DNA from: Coriaria nepalensis
Lineage: Eukaryota; Streptophyta; Magnoliopsida; Cucurbitales; Coriariaceae
Length of the DNA: 64,000 nt
NCBI GenBank assembly: GCA_027186245.1
Contig: CP114493.1
Span: forward strand, 5,835,501-5,899,500
Direction of reading: 5' to 3'
Shown here piece by piece: positions 10,490-22,559 of the stretch; position 1 is the stretch's first letter; each line of letters opens with the position of its first letter. Below the pieces are notes generated by a model. That model saw only the letters and a program-made list of their open reading frames with translations. It did no database searches and had not been told where the DNA came from. The translations under genes were made by a program, and so were the position numbers.

Positions 10490-12016
10490 GACGAAAAACC
10501 CTAGCCACTCTAGCCCCTACAACATCATGCATATGTGAAGGGTGTCAGTGTGATCCGGCCACTGCCTGGAACGTATTTTGGCGACATCCCCGGCACAATA
10601 TGCACCCTCACATCTCCCCACGGCAATCTCTAAGTTCTCATGGCAAACCGGGTAGACATCAACACATCTGAAACTCCAGGGGCAGACCCTACTGCCTCCA
10701 AAGGATTTGTTCGCTCATATGCAGCAAATTTAATGGACTCGGCCATTCTTCTTCCAATTATATTAGAATCCAAATCTTACACCAAAGACGGTTTCCCAAC
10801 TCTCTCGTTTTCTCCATCAACCATTTCCCAATCAGAAGCTCTTTTCGAGAAAGCAGTGGTTTTGAGGTTTATGAATGGTAGACCATCTCTAGAGGAAATA
10901 AACACCACTATCAAGAATCAATGGGGGCTGGAGAGTATTTTCGAGAAAGCAGTGGTTTTGACATTTATGAATGGTAGACCATCTCTAGAGGAAATAAACA
11001 CCACTCTCAAGAATCAATGGGGGCTGGAGAGTACCTTCATCATAGGGTTACTAGATTCACGATCTCTGCTAATTAGATTCACCCTTGAGAAAGACATGCT
11101 AACAGCCATGACTAGAGATGTTCCATCCGTCAAAGGTCTTAACTACAAAATCCAGAGCTGGAATAAAGCATATAATACTAGTCAGGACACTTCTATTACC
11201 CCAACATGGGTGCATTTCCCTAAGCTTCCAATCAACTATTATTATCCAGAGATGCTACGTTCCATAGCAAGCATGGTAGGGAACATCCATTCGATTAATT
11301 TGACCACTTTAACACTCACTCAGTTGCGACATGTGTTTGCAATGAGGTGGATTCATCTAAATCATTACTAACAAAGATTTGGTTAGGATCAAAAGATGGA
11401 TTCTTCCAAGATATAGTTTACGAGAGATTGCCGGCGTTCTGTACACATTGGAACATACAGGGACACATATAAATCAATTGTAGGCGCAAAGCAGCATCCA
11501 AGCAAATGGTAGTAGATTCAGTGCATGTGGAAAGCAATCAACAAACTAATACTCAATCCAAGTCTGCCAAACGGAGGCTGAGTAGGTTTGCCAGTCAGAG
11601 CTTGAATAAGGTTGGTCCCTCTTCGATCCCAGACTCTGAAGCAGCGGGTCAAGCTTATCCCGAACAGGAGAAATCTAAAGAATGGCCTTCTCTTGTGAAT
11701 CCCATAGATCTCAACGAGTCTGTGGAGTAACTTCCACTTTAAACGGAAGAGAATGTTCTTCATGTACCTGAAACCGAGAATAATAATGAAGTACATCTAG
11801 TGACAGAAGTTCATAACATGGATAACACGGGGGAACAAGTTAATAATATTGTTACCTCAGAGGCTCAGATGTCCAATCAGAGGGAGACATAGAGGAAGAT
11901 AAAGAGGGGGACCATCAAGGATTCCACATGTATTCTTCAGATTCATCTCGAGTTGATCAAGACGGTTTCCAAGTGGTTACAAGAAATAAGGGTAAAAAGA
12001 CTTAGATGGTAGTAAG
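10490..12016 (+). pseudogene. L1-type LINE ORF1 remnant (DUF4283 gag-like protein)
   Basis: A 5' leader is followed by an ATG at 10640 and a 243-codon frame matching the DUF4283 RNA-binding domain of plant L1 LINE ORF1: VVLRFMNGRPSLEEIN, IIGLLDSRSLLIRFTLEKDM, PTWVHFPKLPINYY. The frame fails near 11330. The downstream pieces (WLGSKDGFFQDI-like, a zinc-knuckle-like Cys/His stretch around 11435-11490, and 11506-11730) continue in other frames. The characteristic DGFQVVTRNKGKK end is at about 11961-12001. A copia element is inserted directly afterwards. No ORF2 follows. ORF1 proteins package LINE RNA, but this copy cannot. Confidence 0.8.
10844..11035 (+). repeat. 96-bp in-frame tandem duplication inside LINE ORF1
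   Basis: Two adjacent copies, 10844-10939 and 10940-11035, differ at only a few bases (for example gaggttt versus gacattt). Each encodes 32 residues containing FEKAVVL, MNGRPSLEEIN and NQWGLES. The frame is preserved, so the DUF4283 core is partly doubled. Confidence 0.95.
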
Positions 12017-12245
12017 TGTAAGAACTCAAGCAGAAGTATATGTGAACACTTTGCTCGTTAACAGAACAAGAACAAGCAGAAAAAAGAAGGAAAACGGAGA
12101 GGGTGAGGCCAATAATCTGAAAGTCTGTAATTTCATTACTTGAACAATATCTTTTCAATACAACAACAACAACACAACAGTACAAGAGAATAACAGCAAC
12201 ATTATGCAAGTAAGAACACTCATATGTCTAAAAGAAGATTTTACA
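12017..12245 (-). repeat. 3' LTR of the minus-strand copia
   Basis: 229 bp beginning TGTAAGAACTCAAGC and ending in TTTTACA on the plus strand. It matches 16563-16796 over its length with scattered substitutions and small indels, including the AGTATATGTGAACACTTTGC and CAATAATCTGAAAGTCTG segments. Confidence 0.9.
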
Positions 12246-15200
12246 ACAAATGGAATAGCCTAAACCATAAACAAAATGCAGAAAATCTGTATTTTCACCA
12301 AGCTTTGTACTTAAGTTTCCATAAGAGGTAAAAGTACTAAAAAACTTCTCAAATGCAATCCAACCTTCATGTGCACTTCCAACACTTTATAAACATAATA
12401 GCAAATTGAATCAAACTGATTTTATCCACCAAAACATGATCTTGAAGTTAGCACATTAGCAAAACAACAAAAATCAGCGGCCGACTAGAAGGAGGTCTAT
12501 ATCAGGCCACACAGTTCTGATTCACTTGATTCAATTGCTACAAGTCCAAAATGATGCATACTAACTGAAGGTTAAAGAGCAACTTCAAAAAATTAGCTAA
12601 ACAAAAAGTCAACTATGAGGTTGATTAATGGAATAAGTAAGGAACTTCAATATTCAAACACTTCTCCCTAATGCAATTGCTTATGACTCCTATTTTGGAC
12701 CTAAAAAATTCAAATTTATGAGTTTTCAAGGACTTGGTGAAAGCATCTACAATTTGATCTTCAGATTAACAATGCATTAGCTTAATTTCTCATTCTTACA
12801 CTCTTTCTCTAATGAAATGAAAGTTCACTTGAATATGTTTTACTCTTCCAAAATTCATCGGACTTTCTGTTATGGCAATAGCAGACTTGCTATCACAATA
12901 GATCACTATAACTTCAGTTTGTTCAAGTCCCAAATCCTTCAAGATTTTCCTCACCCAAACTCCATGATTGCAATCAGCAGCAGCAACAACATACTCTACT
13001 TTTGCTGTGGATTGAGATACAATGTTTTGTTTCTTTGAGCTCTAGCAAAAAATTCCAAACCCCAATGAGTAAAAAAAATCCAATAGTGCTTTTAAATTCC
13101 TCCATAAACTCTGCTCAATCGCTGTCAACATATTCTTCCAATGATATCTCTCCTACTCATTCTATATGCAATTGAGTAGGAAAATGCATAAACCTTAACA
13201 TGAGACTTATCGAGTGTATTATGGCTGGTATGGTGGTTGTTAGGTACATCACCCCCTCCCCCAATCAAGCTTCTATATAAGGTCTCATCTACCCTACTAA
13301 AACCATCATCCTTTTTGAACTTATCATAGGCAGATAGAGGAGTGGACATGGCTTTACTTCCATCCATCTTAAACTTCTTAAGCAATTCCTTCACATACTT
13401 CTATTGGGAAATAAAGATCCAATCTTTCATTTGAAACACTTCCATTCCAAGGAAGAGCTTCATCAACCCCAAATCAATTATTTCAAACATAGACTGCATT
13501 TCTTCCTTTACTTCATCAATCAAACTAAGTTGATTACTAGTAACTAGAAGGTCATCCACATATAGCGAAATGATAAGAATAGAATCACATGATTGCTTGA
13601 TGTAGAAGTAATTTTCACTTCTCCTGAAATCATACTTGTAGAAGTAATTATCTATTCTACTGTACTAGGCCCTGGGGGGCCTATTTGAGGCCATAAAGAG
13701 CATTTTTCAGCTTATAAACCTTCTCTTCATTTCCTCTCACTTTAAAGCATTTAGGTTGTTCGACATATACATCCTCTTATAGAATTCCATTTAAGAAGCT
13801 GATTTAACATCTAATTGATATATAAACTAGCCTCTTCCAGCAGTTAAGGCAACAAGTAGCCTTATGGTATCCAATCTGGGAACAGGAGCAAAAGTGTGTG
13901 TAATCCACCCTATACTATTGGGAATATCCTTTCACTATGAATCTTACTTTATATTTGTTGATGTAATTATTAGCATTGAGTTTGAGCTTGTATATCCACT
14001 TCAAACTAATAATCTTCTTCTTTTCAGGCTTGTCGACTAGAATCCAAGTTTAATTCTTGTTGACCATTCTCAACTCCTCCTCCATGGCTTTCATCTAATT
14101 CTGATCTTCATAAGTCTCTTTAAACATCGAGGTTCCATTATAGCAACATTGGCCACTTGGTATATTTCATTCAAATTTTTGAACCTAGGATTGACAGATT
14201 TAGAATATGAATCTTCATCAGAATTTGATCATGATCTTTAAAGTCTCCATCAACTCTTCACTGTTATATTCTTCAAGCCAATTGTAGATTGTATTTTCAT
14301 CCACTGTGGGGTCTTTGCTCACAGAGACTTTATTGCTGCTTGGAATGTACACCCTATAGCCTTTACTATCAACCCCGTAACCTATCATAATTCCCTTCTC
14401 AGCCTTGACAGAGAGCTTGTCTGTTCTAGCTTCTAGTATGTGACTAAAGTAGACTGATCCAAAAACCTTGAGATGAGAAACTCTTGGTTTTTTAAGATGT
14501 CAAGCCTCATAGGTAGTTTTGTCTTCAACTACTTTAATTGGCATAATGTTATAGTGTTTGCAGCTTTTGCCCAAAACCTTCTTGAGACTTTCTTCTCTAT
14601 CATTAGACTTCTAGCCATCTCTATGATAGTTCTATTTATCCTTTCTAAAACTCCATTCTGTTATGGAGTGTAGGGAATGTTGAGTTGATGTCTGATTCTA
14701 TGATCTTTACATAATTTTTTAAATTTTGTTGAAGTGTATTCACCCATATTATCTGACCTCAAAGTCTTTATCTTCATTCCACTTTGAGTCTCAATACACT
14801 TTCTGAACTTCATAAAGTTCTCAAACACTTCATACTTTTCTTTCTTGAATGATATCCAGCAGAATCTAGAATGATTATCGATGAAGGTGTCATAATACTT
14901 GCTACCATTGAGTGGAGCTTCCCTCATTGGCCCACACACATCATATCGTATCAGTTCAAGCCTCTCTTTGACTTTGTAGGCTTGGTTATTGGGAAAAGGC
15001 TTTCTTTTTAGCTTTCCCATGTGAGAGTTTTCATTCATTGGTTTAGAGGCTACACCATTGAAAGGTCTTCCACCATCTCCTTAGCTTTTAATATTTTAAG
15101 GCCTTATGATCAAGGTGACTAAGCCTCTTGTGCCAAATCCAAGACTCATTTAATTTATACATCAAAGCATGATGATCCCACTGTACAACATAACTATTTT

Positions 15201-16544
15201 GCACAAGAGAGACTTTGGCTACTTCATTCTTGCTAGAGTCCATTATGGCGTAGTTATTGTTCTCAAATACCAGAGTGAAACCACTCTTCATGAGCTAGCC
15301 CACATGCAGTAGATTCTACTATAACCTGATCACCAAGAGAACATTTGAGATCAGCCTCGAGCCTTTGTTAATTTTGACAGCAACAATGCATCTACCTTTT
15401 ACTTTAATTGCATCTCTATTTCCAACTATAATGGTGGTTGAAAAAGTAGTGTCAAGTTCCTTGAATAGACTCTCATCATGAGTCATGTGGTTAGTGCATC
15501 CATTGTCAATAAGCCATTTGTTCTTAGATTGAGTTTTGACAAATTCTCTTACCGTAAACATAAATTCCTCTTTATTAGCTTTATGTACTGCATTGGCTTG
15601 TTCATTATCATCTCGACCTTTGTTCTTCTCATTCTTCTTCTTATTATAATCTTTCTCTATATGACCAAACAGCTTGCAATAGTAGTATTGTGGCTTTCCC
15701 CTCCAATAGCAATTCTTCTCTGTGTGATTCTTCCTTTTGCAGATGGAGCAAGGAGAATGTTTTTTCCTCTCTGAATTCCTCGATCTAGATGAGCTGCTCC
15801 CTTAATACTTCTTCTAAGGCTTAGGATGATGGTTAGCTTGGAAAGCTCTTTCCACTTCTTCATCTTTCTTTTTAGCGTGTCTCGATTCATTTGCTTCTAA
15901 AGAACCTCTTAACTATGATAGAGTCAAAGAACTAAGGTCCTTGCTTTTCTCTACTGCATCTATTTTAGAATCAAACTTAGATGTCATACTGACAAACATT
16001 TTGTCTACCAGCACCTTGTCTGTAACCTTCTCACCAATTTTCTTCATCTAATTTGAAACTTCCATCATCCTTCTTGCATAATTGATGGATTCTAACTTCT
16101 TCATTCTCAACCTTTCAAACTCTCATTTAAGGTTCAAGAGTCTGATACTTCTCACCCTTTATGATTTTTGAAATTCTATTTTCAAGAGACCTTATGCTTC
16201 TTTGGCAGAATTTATCCCAACTATCTGAGTGAACAACTTGTCTTCTATTCCAGATTGAAGGAGGCTTTAAGTTATCATACATATCTATCTTTTACTGTTT
16301 GATTTGTTCGAGGGTGTAGTACACATCTTCTATAGATGGTTTCTAACCATTTTCAAGTGACACCCAAAGACCATGAGCATGCAAATAAGTAGTCATCTTG
16401 GCTGACCACAGCTGATAAGTTTCACCATTGAAGACTGGTGGTGAGAGCAGATTGACACCTTGGTTAAGGGCCATTTTGATTGGTTGCTGGTGGTTTAGAA
16501 AGTGACAGTAAAAATGGCTTGAAAAACTTATTAGGATATACTTT

Positions 16545-16562
16545 AATTGTTATTTGATACCA
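16545..16562 (-). promoter_or_regulatory. Primer-binding site of the minus-strand copia
   Basis: Read on the minus strand, the 5' LTR is followed by TGGTATCAAATAAC, a degenerate match to the initiator tRNA-Met complement. Confidence 0.7.
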
Positions 16563-16796
16563 TGTAAGAACTCAAGCAGAAGTATATGTGAACACTTTGC
16601 TCATTAACAGAACAAGAAGAAGCCGAGAAAATAAGGAAAACAATGAGGGTAAGGCCAATAATCTGAAAGTCTGCAATTTCATTACTTGAATAATGTCTTT
16701 TTAATACAACAACCACAAAAACACCAACTTACAAGAGAATAACAGCAACATTAAATGCAAGTAAGAACATTTATATATCTAAAAGAAGATTTTTAT
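16563..16796 (-). repeat. 5' LTR of the minus-strand copia
   Basis: Begins TGTAAGAACTCAAGC on the plus strand and parallels the left LTR. The right boundary, around GATTTTTA near 16796, is judged by where similarity to the other LTR ends. Divergence between the two LTRs (several per cent by eye) means the insertion is not recent. Confidence 0.88.
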
Positions 16797-16999
16797 CTAT
16801 GTATTTAGAGGAGGAGTCTGTTTATCTTTCTGTCATTTCTTGTTTAAAGAATGATAAGAATAAAATTCTTATTATTAAGTTGTAATCTTTTTCTCTATTA
16901 ATAAAACTGGTAGGAATTCAATCAAATCTCAATCAAATTTTCTTATACGATTCTACCAATAAACTATTAGATTCTTTAAAAAAAAAAAAAAAAAAATTG
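16797..16999 (+). other. Possible LINE 3' end with poly(A) tract
   Basis: Just beyond the copia, about 180 bp of T-rich sequence (TCTTTCTGTCATTTCTTG, then a CTATTAATAAAACT-like end) runs towards an 18-20-base A tract at about 16978-16997. This resembles the end of an L1-type LINE and may be the tail of the element whose ORF1 lies left of the copia. If so, ORF2 is absent. I found no matching target duplication. Confidence 0.35.
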
Positions 17000-19086
17000 A
17001 TTTGAGTGGTAATCAAGAGGGAGAGGAGTCGTTTTAGTCCTAATCTTATACAAATCAAAATTCTCCAAAATTTGGTAAATTAAACTATTCACGGTCGTTG
17101 TTGGTGGATATACATCATCTTCATTTACATTATTGTCTTTCTCCAAAAAGATTAATTTATCAAAACTAACCTAAATATACGACAATTCCCATTTCTTTCT
17201 TTCTTTCTTTCTTTCATTCTTTTTTTTTTCTTCTGCTTCCTTTTAGCCGAATTTCAAGACTAGTCAATTCTACTTTATTTGGTTTCCAAGAGAAATTAAC
17301 AAAACAAAATAAAATGAAAATAATAGGAAAAAAAAAAAAAAAAAAACATGTCCACCGAAAAATATGGATACAAATTCAACATCATTTTAGTTTCAAAGCC
17401 CACGAGTAAATGTCTTAAGATAACCCCTCGTTCTACCCAATTAATAAATTTACCTTTCCAAATTGGTTTAGAGCCAACCACCTCACATCATTCCTTAGTT
17501 TAAAATTGTATAATTAGAAATAAATAATTAGCTGGTTAAAGCCACTACACTAGTGCTCTAAACGAAGTTTGAAATGTCATAAAATTTCATTTTGGATTAT
17601 AAATTAAACTCTACTCAAGTTCACTGGGATACAAATGTACACGAGTGAAGTTTATACCCTGATCAATTAAATTTTAAAATTTATATATATTTTCTTTAAA
17701 ATACCTTATAAAATATGAAACATGTATTTACGTGTAAATCAATTCAACTCTTTTTCTCTTTAAATAATGCGATGCGAAACAAATTTTAATATTTTACTTT
17801 CTTATGAATTAATTATTTAATAATTTATATTATGAATATTTTGTGAAATATAATGTAAACATATCTTGTGGGCCTTTATTGAAGAAAGGTTCAGTAAAAT
17901 GATAAAAGGTTCAAGCCTAAAGTTGCCTTATAAATGCTAGTGTGAGTATCTCATATTAAAAACTTAGAAAGTAAGCAAATGCTTAATAAGTAATTGCGTT
18001 TACTTAGATATTTATAATAATAAATAAAATATAGTATTTTAATATGACTTGCACATATACATGTGGTGTGAGACACATTTAACACTTATGACATGAATAT
18101 ATCATTTTAAAAAATAATATAATAATTATGTGTTTCAAATTTCAATTTATATTTTTAATAATATATTATAATATTTTAGAAGAAAAAATTATATTCTAAA
18201 ATTTAAAAGGTCTTCATGTAAAATCTTATGTGCATTTAAATCCGTTGTGATCGATGTAGATCTTACAAAATGAATTTCATATTATTATTATTATATTATG
18301 GTTTTTTTTAAAGACGTTAGCTTCCATATGACATTAAACAACAACAACAACAACAAAAAAAAAAAAAAAAAATCAGCTTATCCAACCGTAACGGGTAAGT
18401 GTGCTTTCCGAACTATAGGGTTTTAGTCACCCAACGCATGACCAAATCCATTTCAGCTTACCTATTCAGTGTTCGCTGGTTAGAGAAAGACTAAGGGTAT
18501 TATTATTTTTATAATAATATTATAGATAAATTTTTTGTAATTTTATAAATTATAAATATGTTTTCTTAAATTATTTATAATTCTTTATGTTAATTCTTTT
18601 AATGTGGCCGGATCAATTTTTAATTATTATTTTTACTCAAAAATTTATTTATTTATTATTTTATATCTTAAACTATTTTTTTTCACTTAAATTTCTATCG
18701 ATGAAAATTCAGTTTCAGCTCAAGCTCAAAGAGGTCTCGAACTCGAGCATCTCGACCTTTATTGATAGAGGTCAAGGTCGAGCTTGAACTTGAGCTTGAT
18801 TTTATTAATTGAGATTCGGTTGAAAATTAAAAAAAAAAAAAAATAATAATAATTTAAAGATAAAAATAATTAATGATAAATTTTTAAATAAAAATAAATA
18901 TTAAAAATTATTTTAAAGAATTATTTATAATTAAAAATATAAAAAAAATGTATTTATAATATCATTATATTTAAAAAGGGATGGGAAATATATGTTATTT
19001 GCCCTTACTATTATTGTTAGAACATTCTAAATACTTCAATTAAAATATTTAATTATAAGTTCTAACTTTTATTTTTCTTTTTATTA
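17000..19086. other. Non-coding AT-rich spacer
   Basis: Homopolymer A and T runs, a CT/TTTC run near 17193-17235, an AAC run near 18340, and a stretch near 18715-18800 rich in TCGAGCTTGAAC/CTCGAACTCGAG-like palindromes typical of repetitive plant DNA. No gene recognised. The frame 18587-18787 is low-complexity. Confidence 0.5.
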
Positions 19087-20728
19087 GGTAAAGTTGTCGT
19101 TGCTTCCACTTCGGTAAATTGATAAGCCATGCTCAAATTGAAGCCGTCATCTAGTTGAAAAAGATAGCTTAGCATCCTCCTCCCCTACACATCCCTACAT
19201 ATGGCACAAGGATACTCCAGACTAATGCATTTGACCATCATTAGGGTGCCCTCATCCTTGAAGAAAAGGAGGGGAAAAAGCTATATTGTGCCCACGCCAG
19301 CAATTCCTTTAAACCAGCCTAGCTAAACTACCACACGATCTATAAGGAAATTTTGGCAGTAAAATTTACCATCCAAAAATTTGACTTCTACCTCATGAGC
19401 TTCCCTTTTATAGTAAAAATGGATAACTCGTCCTTCCCCAAGGTCCTCAATTTTAAGAATAAGGTATGTTCTTCTCCTTTGCTTTTAAGATTAAAGTAAT
19501 GGTTTCTACGGTATGATTTCCACGTTTTAAATATCAAAGGTACGAATAATGTTATTCATGATTTGTTGTCTAGACCGCAATAAGTCATAGTTTACCAGGA
19601 ATCCCTAGCCATCCCAGTAATCTTCCTAGTCACTCCCCTGCTAATAGACAATCTCCCTGCTCTACATAGTCCCCTCATTCCTCTAGATATCTACTCCCAC
19701 TTCCCTATCTTGGTCTTAACATATTGCCATGTTAAGAAGAATGCTAGAAATAATGTTAAGACGTATCATTCTTATTTACAGGGTTTGCCCCTCACTCTAA
19801 TCCCGACTTCTCAACTCTCCACGTTCACCCTTGATCTGTTATGAGATTATCCCTTAAAGTTCGCTGAACATTCCCTATGGTACTTATGGTGTATGTATAT
19901 CCTATATGTCCACCCGGTCGCCCTCTCTCTTCGTCTAGTCCACAACCACCTCTTTGATTCCCTTTGGACTTTCCTTTAGTGCCTGTATCCACTTTCCTAG
20001 TGGCGTAAGGAATTATTTCAGGTCATGCAAGATCACAATGTCTAGAGAATGATAAACGACAAAGCCTACAAGTTCATCTGTATCTACATGTTCCATCGTC
20101 CCTACATGTTCAACCACCAAGTCTATCATCTTTGGTCAGTCAACTCAGTCAACTTACATCAAGTAATCTACAACATAGATGCACAATGGCTAGCTATCCG
20201 GTCTCCCCTGCGAACCTTCTTGGCTACTATTAATGACCTCTGTATGATGCTTTTGTTAGAAATCATCCTGCCCCCGTCTCCTTCCCCTGAAGAGTTCCGT
20301 ATAGACTTTCCTATTATGTAGGACCTCATGCTTGACTTTATGGAGCCACAATATGACGACATGGAAGACGAAGAGGGTCCCTCACAGCCCTGGTATAAAG
20401 GTTTTTATGGAAAAGGTGAGGTAGAATCTGAAAATGAGGACTATCGCAATTTCAACCTGTCCCCATCCCAAAACTCGAAGTGACCCCGCAGTTGTCTTTG
20501 CTCGCTCTAATAATTCTCCACAACTGTCTCTACCTGCTTCAATAATTCTCACATTCTCTCTTTAATTATGTTTGCGTGCTTTTCCTTGTTAGCTTGTAAT
20601 TATTTTGCTCGCTGCTTTGTTTTGTCAATTTGTAATTATTTTGCTTTGTTGGCTTGCTTTATTTTTCGGCGTGCCGGTCCTTGTTGGCCCTGAAGGCCTT
20701 TCTTGTAATTTTTCTTTGCTTACTTCGG

Positions 20729-20780
20729 ATATATAAGCCTTAGCACTAGTCTATTCTTGGCATTCGAAAATTAATAAGAA
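20729..20780 (+). promoter_or_regulatory. TATA box and AATAAG-like signal of virus copy 2
   Basis: ATATATAAG at 20729-20737, followed about 36 bases later by TTAATAAGAAG, in the same relative place as the promoter of copy 1. Upstream are short repeats (TGTAATTATTTTGCT twice near 20597 and 20631). Confidence 0.5.
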
Positions 20781-21087
20781 GTCATGGTATCCGTGTAGCT
20801 AAGGATCTTTTCTTCTTTTTCCTGGATGCTTTAAACGATGTTCTGTCTGGAATTAGTAATTTCCTTCTTCTAGTTGAAGGTTTGGGGATGACTGATCTAA
20901 GTATGCTATGTGCGCGCTTCTGAGTGAGGAACCTGCACATCAGAAAGATCGAAAGTATGCCCTGAGCTTACAGTCCCTGGAAAGCCACCAGAGAAAAGTG
21001 TTGCTGTAAGTCCTGCTAGGTTAGGGCCATAGGCTATGTTGAAGGCGACTTAGGAGGGCTCCTGATAATTCTATGGTAGCAGGAAGA

Positions 21088-21290
21088 AAGAAGGCCCTAC
21101 GGCTATTGAAACGGTTAAGATATCTTTTCCTGTTCAAGTGGTATCAAAGCTTAACAGGTTCTCCATAACTTCTGGGTTCGAATCTCCACGAGTGCAAAAC
21201 TCATTAAAGGCGAACACCGCGAGGGGGAGTAAGGGAAGATAAAAGGTCTTGAGGCTATCAAAACGATTGATATCTTTTCCAGATCAAGTA
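21088..21290 (+). repeat. Leader module of virus copy 2: direct repeats flanking PBS and B-box/T-arm-like site
   Basis: A ~50-bp sequence with GGCTAT, AAACG and ATATCTTTTCC ends in TCAAG at 21139 and recurs ending at 21289 (spacing about 150). The first copy runs into TGGTATCAAAGC (21140-21151), a one-mismatch primer-binding site. GTTCGAATCT lies at 21177-21186. The second repeat ends where a further primer-binding site would begin. The layout equals 9502-9696 although the sequences differ. Confidence 0.75.
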
Positions 21291-22559
21291 ATATATATTT
21301 ATTATATTGCGAATGATTTGTTTCAAAACCTGAATCATTGTTCAAGCTCTATCATATATACATACGCGCCTATACCAAAATTCTAAATTTGCAAGTGCAA
21401 ACAAGAGTATATATTATATGTAAAAATAATAAATAAATGATTTGAACTCAATACATATTTTATAAATTAAAATATTATATTAAGTTATTGAATACTTTAA
21501 ATATTTAAATTATTAAAAAACATACTCAATTGTATTATATATTATTGACAATCTTAATATAATCAATTACTTATAATTCTAATAAAAGATAAAAGAATTC
21601 TTCAATCATTAAACCGTCTAATAAGTTATGGAACCGTTACGGAAAGTCTTTCAGGTTATATTTCTGCTACTCCACCCATTTTATAAAGGATTCGACTAGG
21701 TTTAACAACAGCTACCATAACCTATATATGAATTTATGTGAGTTTTACAGTAACAAATTTATCTAAAAATACTCTGATTATTCCGCCAAGCTGTGTATCT
21801 CTTACCAATTAGAGATATTAAGAACAGAGTAGTTATAAGCATCAGTCCATTGATAAGCTAGCTTGAGATCAATGTGGGGTCTAATCCCAATCCAAATGTT
21901 TCTTAATTTTGAGTTCCTTCCACTCTTTCAACAAATAGGAATTATCCTATTAAAAAAAAACCTCAAAGATGACAAGCATAGAATAGATCACATCCAAAGA
22001 GGACTCAGCAGTGTCAATGGTTTTGCTGATTTGTTGGGAAATATTTAGATAAATTATATTTATATATATTAATTTATTTTAATTATATATATTATTTTTA
22101 TATTATATATTATATTAAATTTATATATAATTAAAATAAATCAATGTATCATATATATAATTCATATAAGATTAGAAGTTGAGGGCATTCACGTCATTAG
22201 GGTAGAACATTAAACCCACCTGAGTTAATAAATTAACTAACCTGAGTTAATAAATTAACCTAAGAATCTCTCTTCCGAAAAGATAGATAATATACAAATT
22301 AAATTATATACGGTTTATAGTAAAGAAAAGTAATAAATTAAGAAGCAGGAAAACGATATTTTCCTTGACTCAGCTTTGAAAATTATTCTTTCCCAATAAT
22401 ATATATTAATTCTCTTACATTACAACCTTATTAACATATTTATAACTTAGATTCTGTTTAAGTTTCTTTCTTCTCTATTGACTACAGTTACTACTGTACG
22501 TTCACAGTCTTATTTAACAGGTAATCACAGCACAAGTTCATCATTTTCTCACTTCTATT
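21291..22559. other. Non-coding AT-rich spacer
   Basis: No recognised gene. CCTGAGTTAATAAATTAAC is present twice in tandem around 22219-22260. The right end leads into the presumed 5' UTR/promoter of the NF-YA gene. Confidence 0.5.

Larger units (their letters stand above)
12017..16796 (-). mobile_element. Complete but dead Ty1/copia element on the minus strand, inserted after LINE ORF1
   Basis: Two LTRs flank a ~4.3-kb interior in minus orientation. Gag starts with an ATG at 16474 and a NGETYQLWSAKM-like segment. A knuckle-like Cys/His stretch lies near 15660-15730. Protease follows with WLIDNGCTNHMT (about 15480-15516). A GAG-pre-integrase WHKRLSH lies near 15120, integrase runs about 15040-14660 (DNHSRFCW, LRSDNMGEY), and RT has YVDDLLV near 13550. 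Stops and frameshifts are frequent throughout, so no full protein is encoded. RNase H lies towards 12.8-13.2 kb and is strongly decayed. Order PR-IN-RT identifies copia rather than gypsy. No clear target duplication was found at the right end. Confidence 0.9.
19087..21290 (+). mobile_element. Endogenous pararetrovirus 2 fragment (RNase H, post-RNase H region, promoter, leader)
   Basis: From about 19180 the translation follows viral RNase H (CAHASNSFKPA, YKEILAVKFTIQKFDFYL, MDNSSFPKVLNFKNKV), co-linear with 7369-7745 of the first copy but clearly diverged. At its first catalytic position I read Asn where the first copy has Asp. The post-RNase H region follows, including a WRKEL-like box near 20005 and the frame 20049-20321, ending acidic at a TGA near 20481. 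A leader of about 650 bp with a TATA box and a primer-binding site follows. RT, protease, capsid and movement protein are absent. Several stops make it non-coding. Confidence 0.8.

Noticed and set aside
16545..16562. PBS as evidence for a third pararetrovirus
   Set aside because: It directly follows an LTR with a matching partner at 12017 and precedes copia gag on the minus strand.
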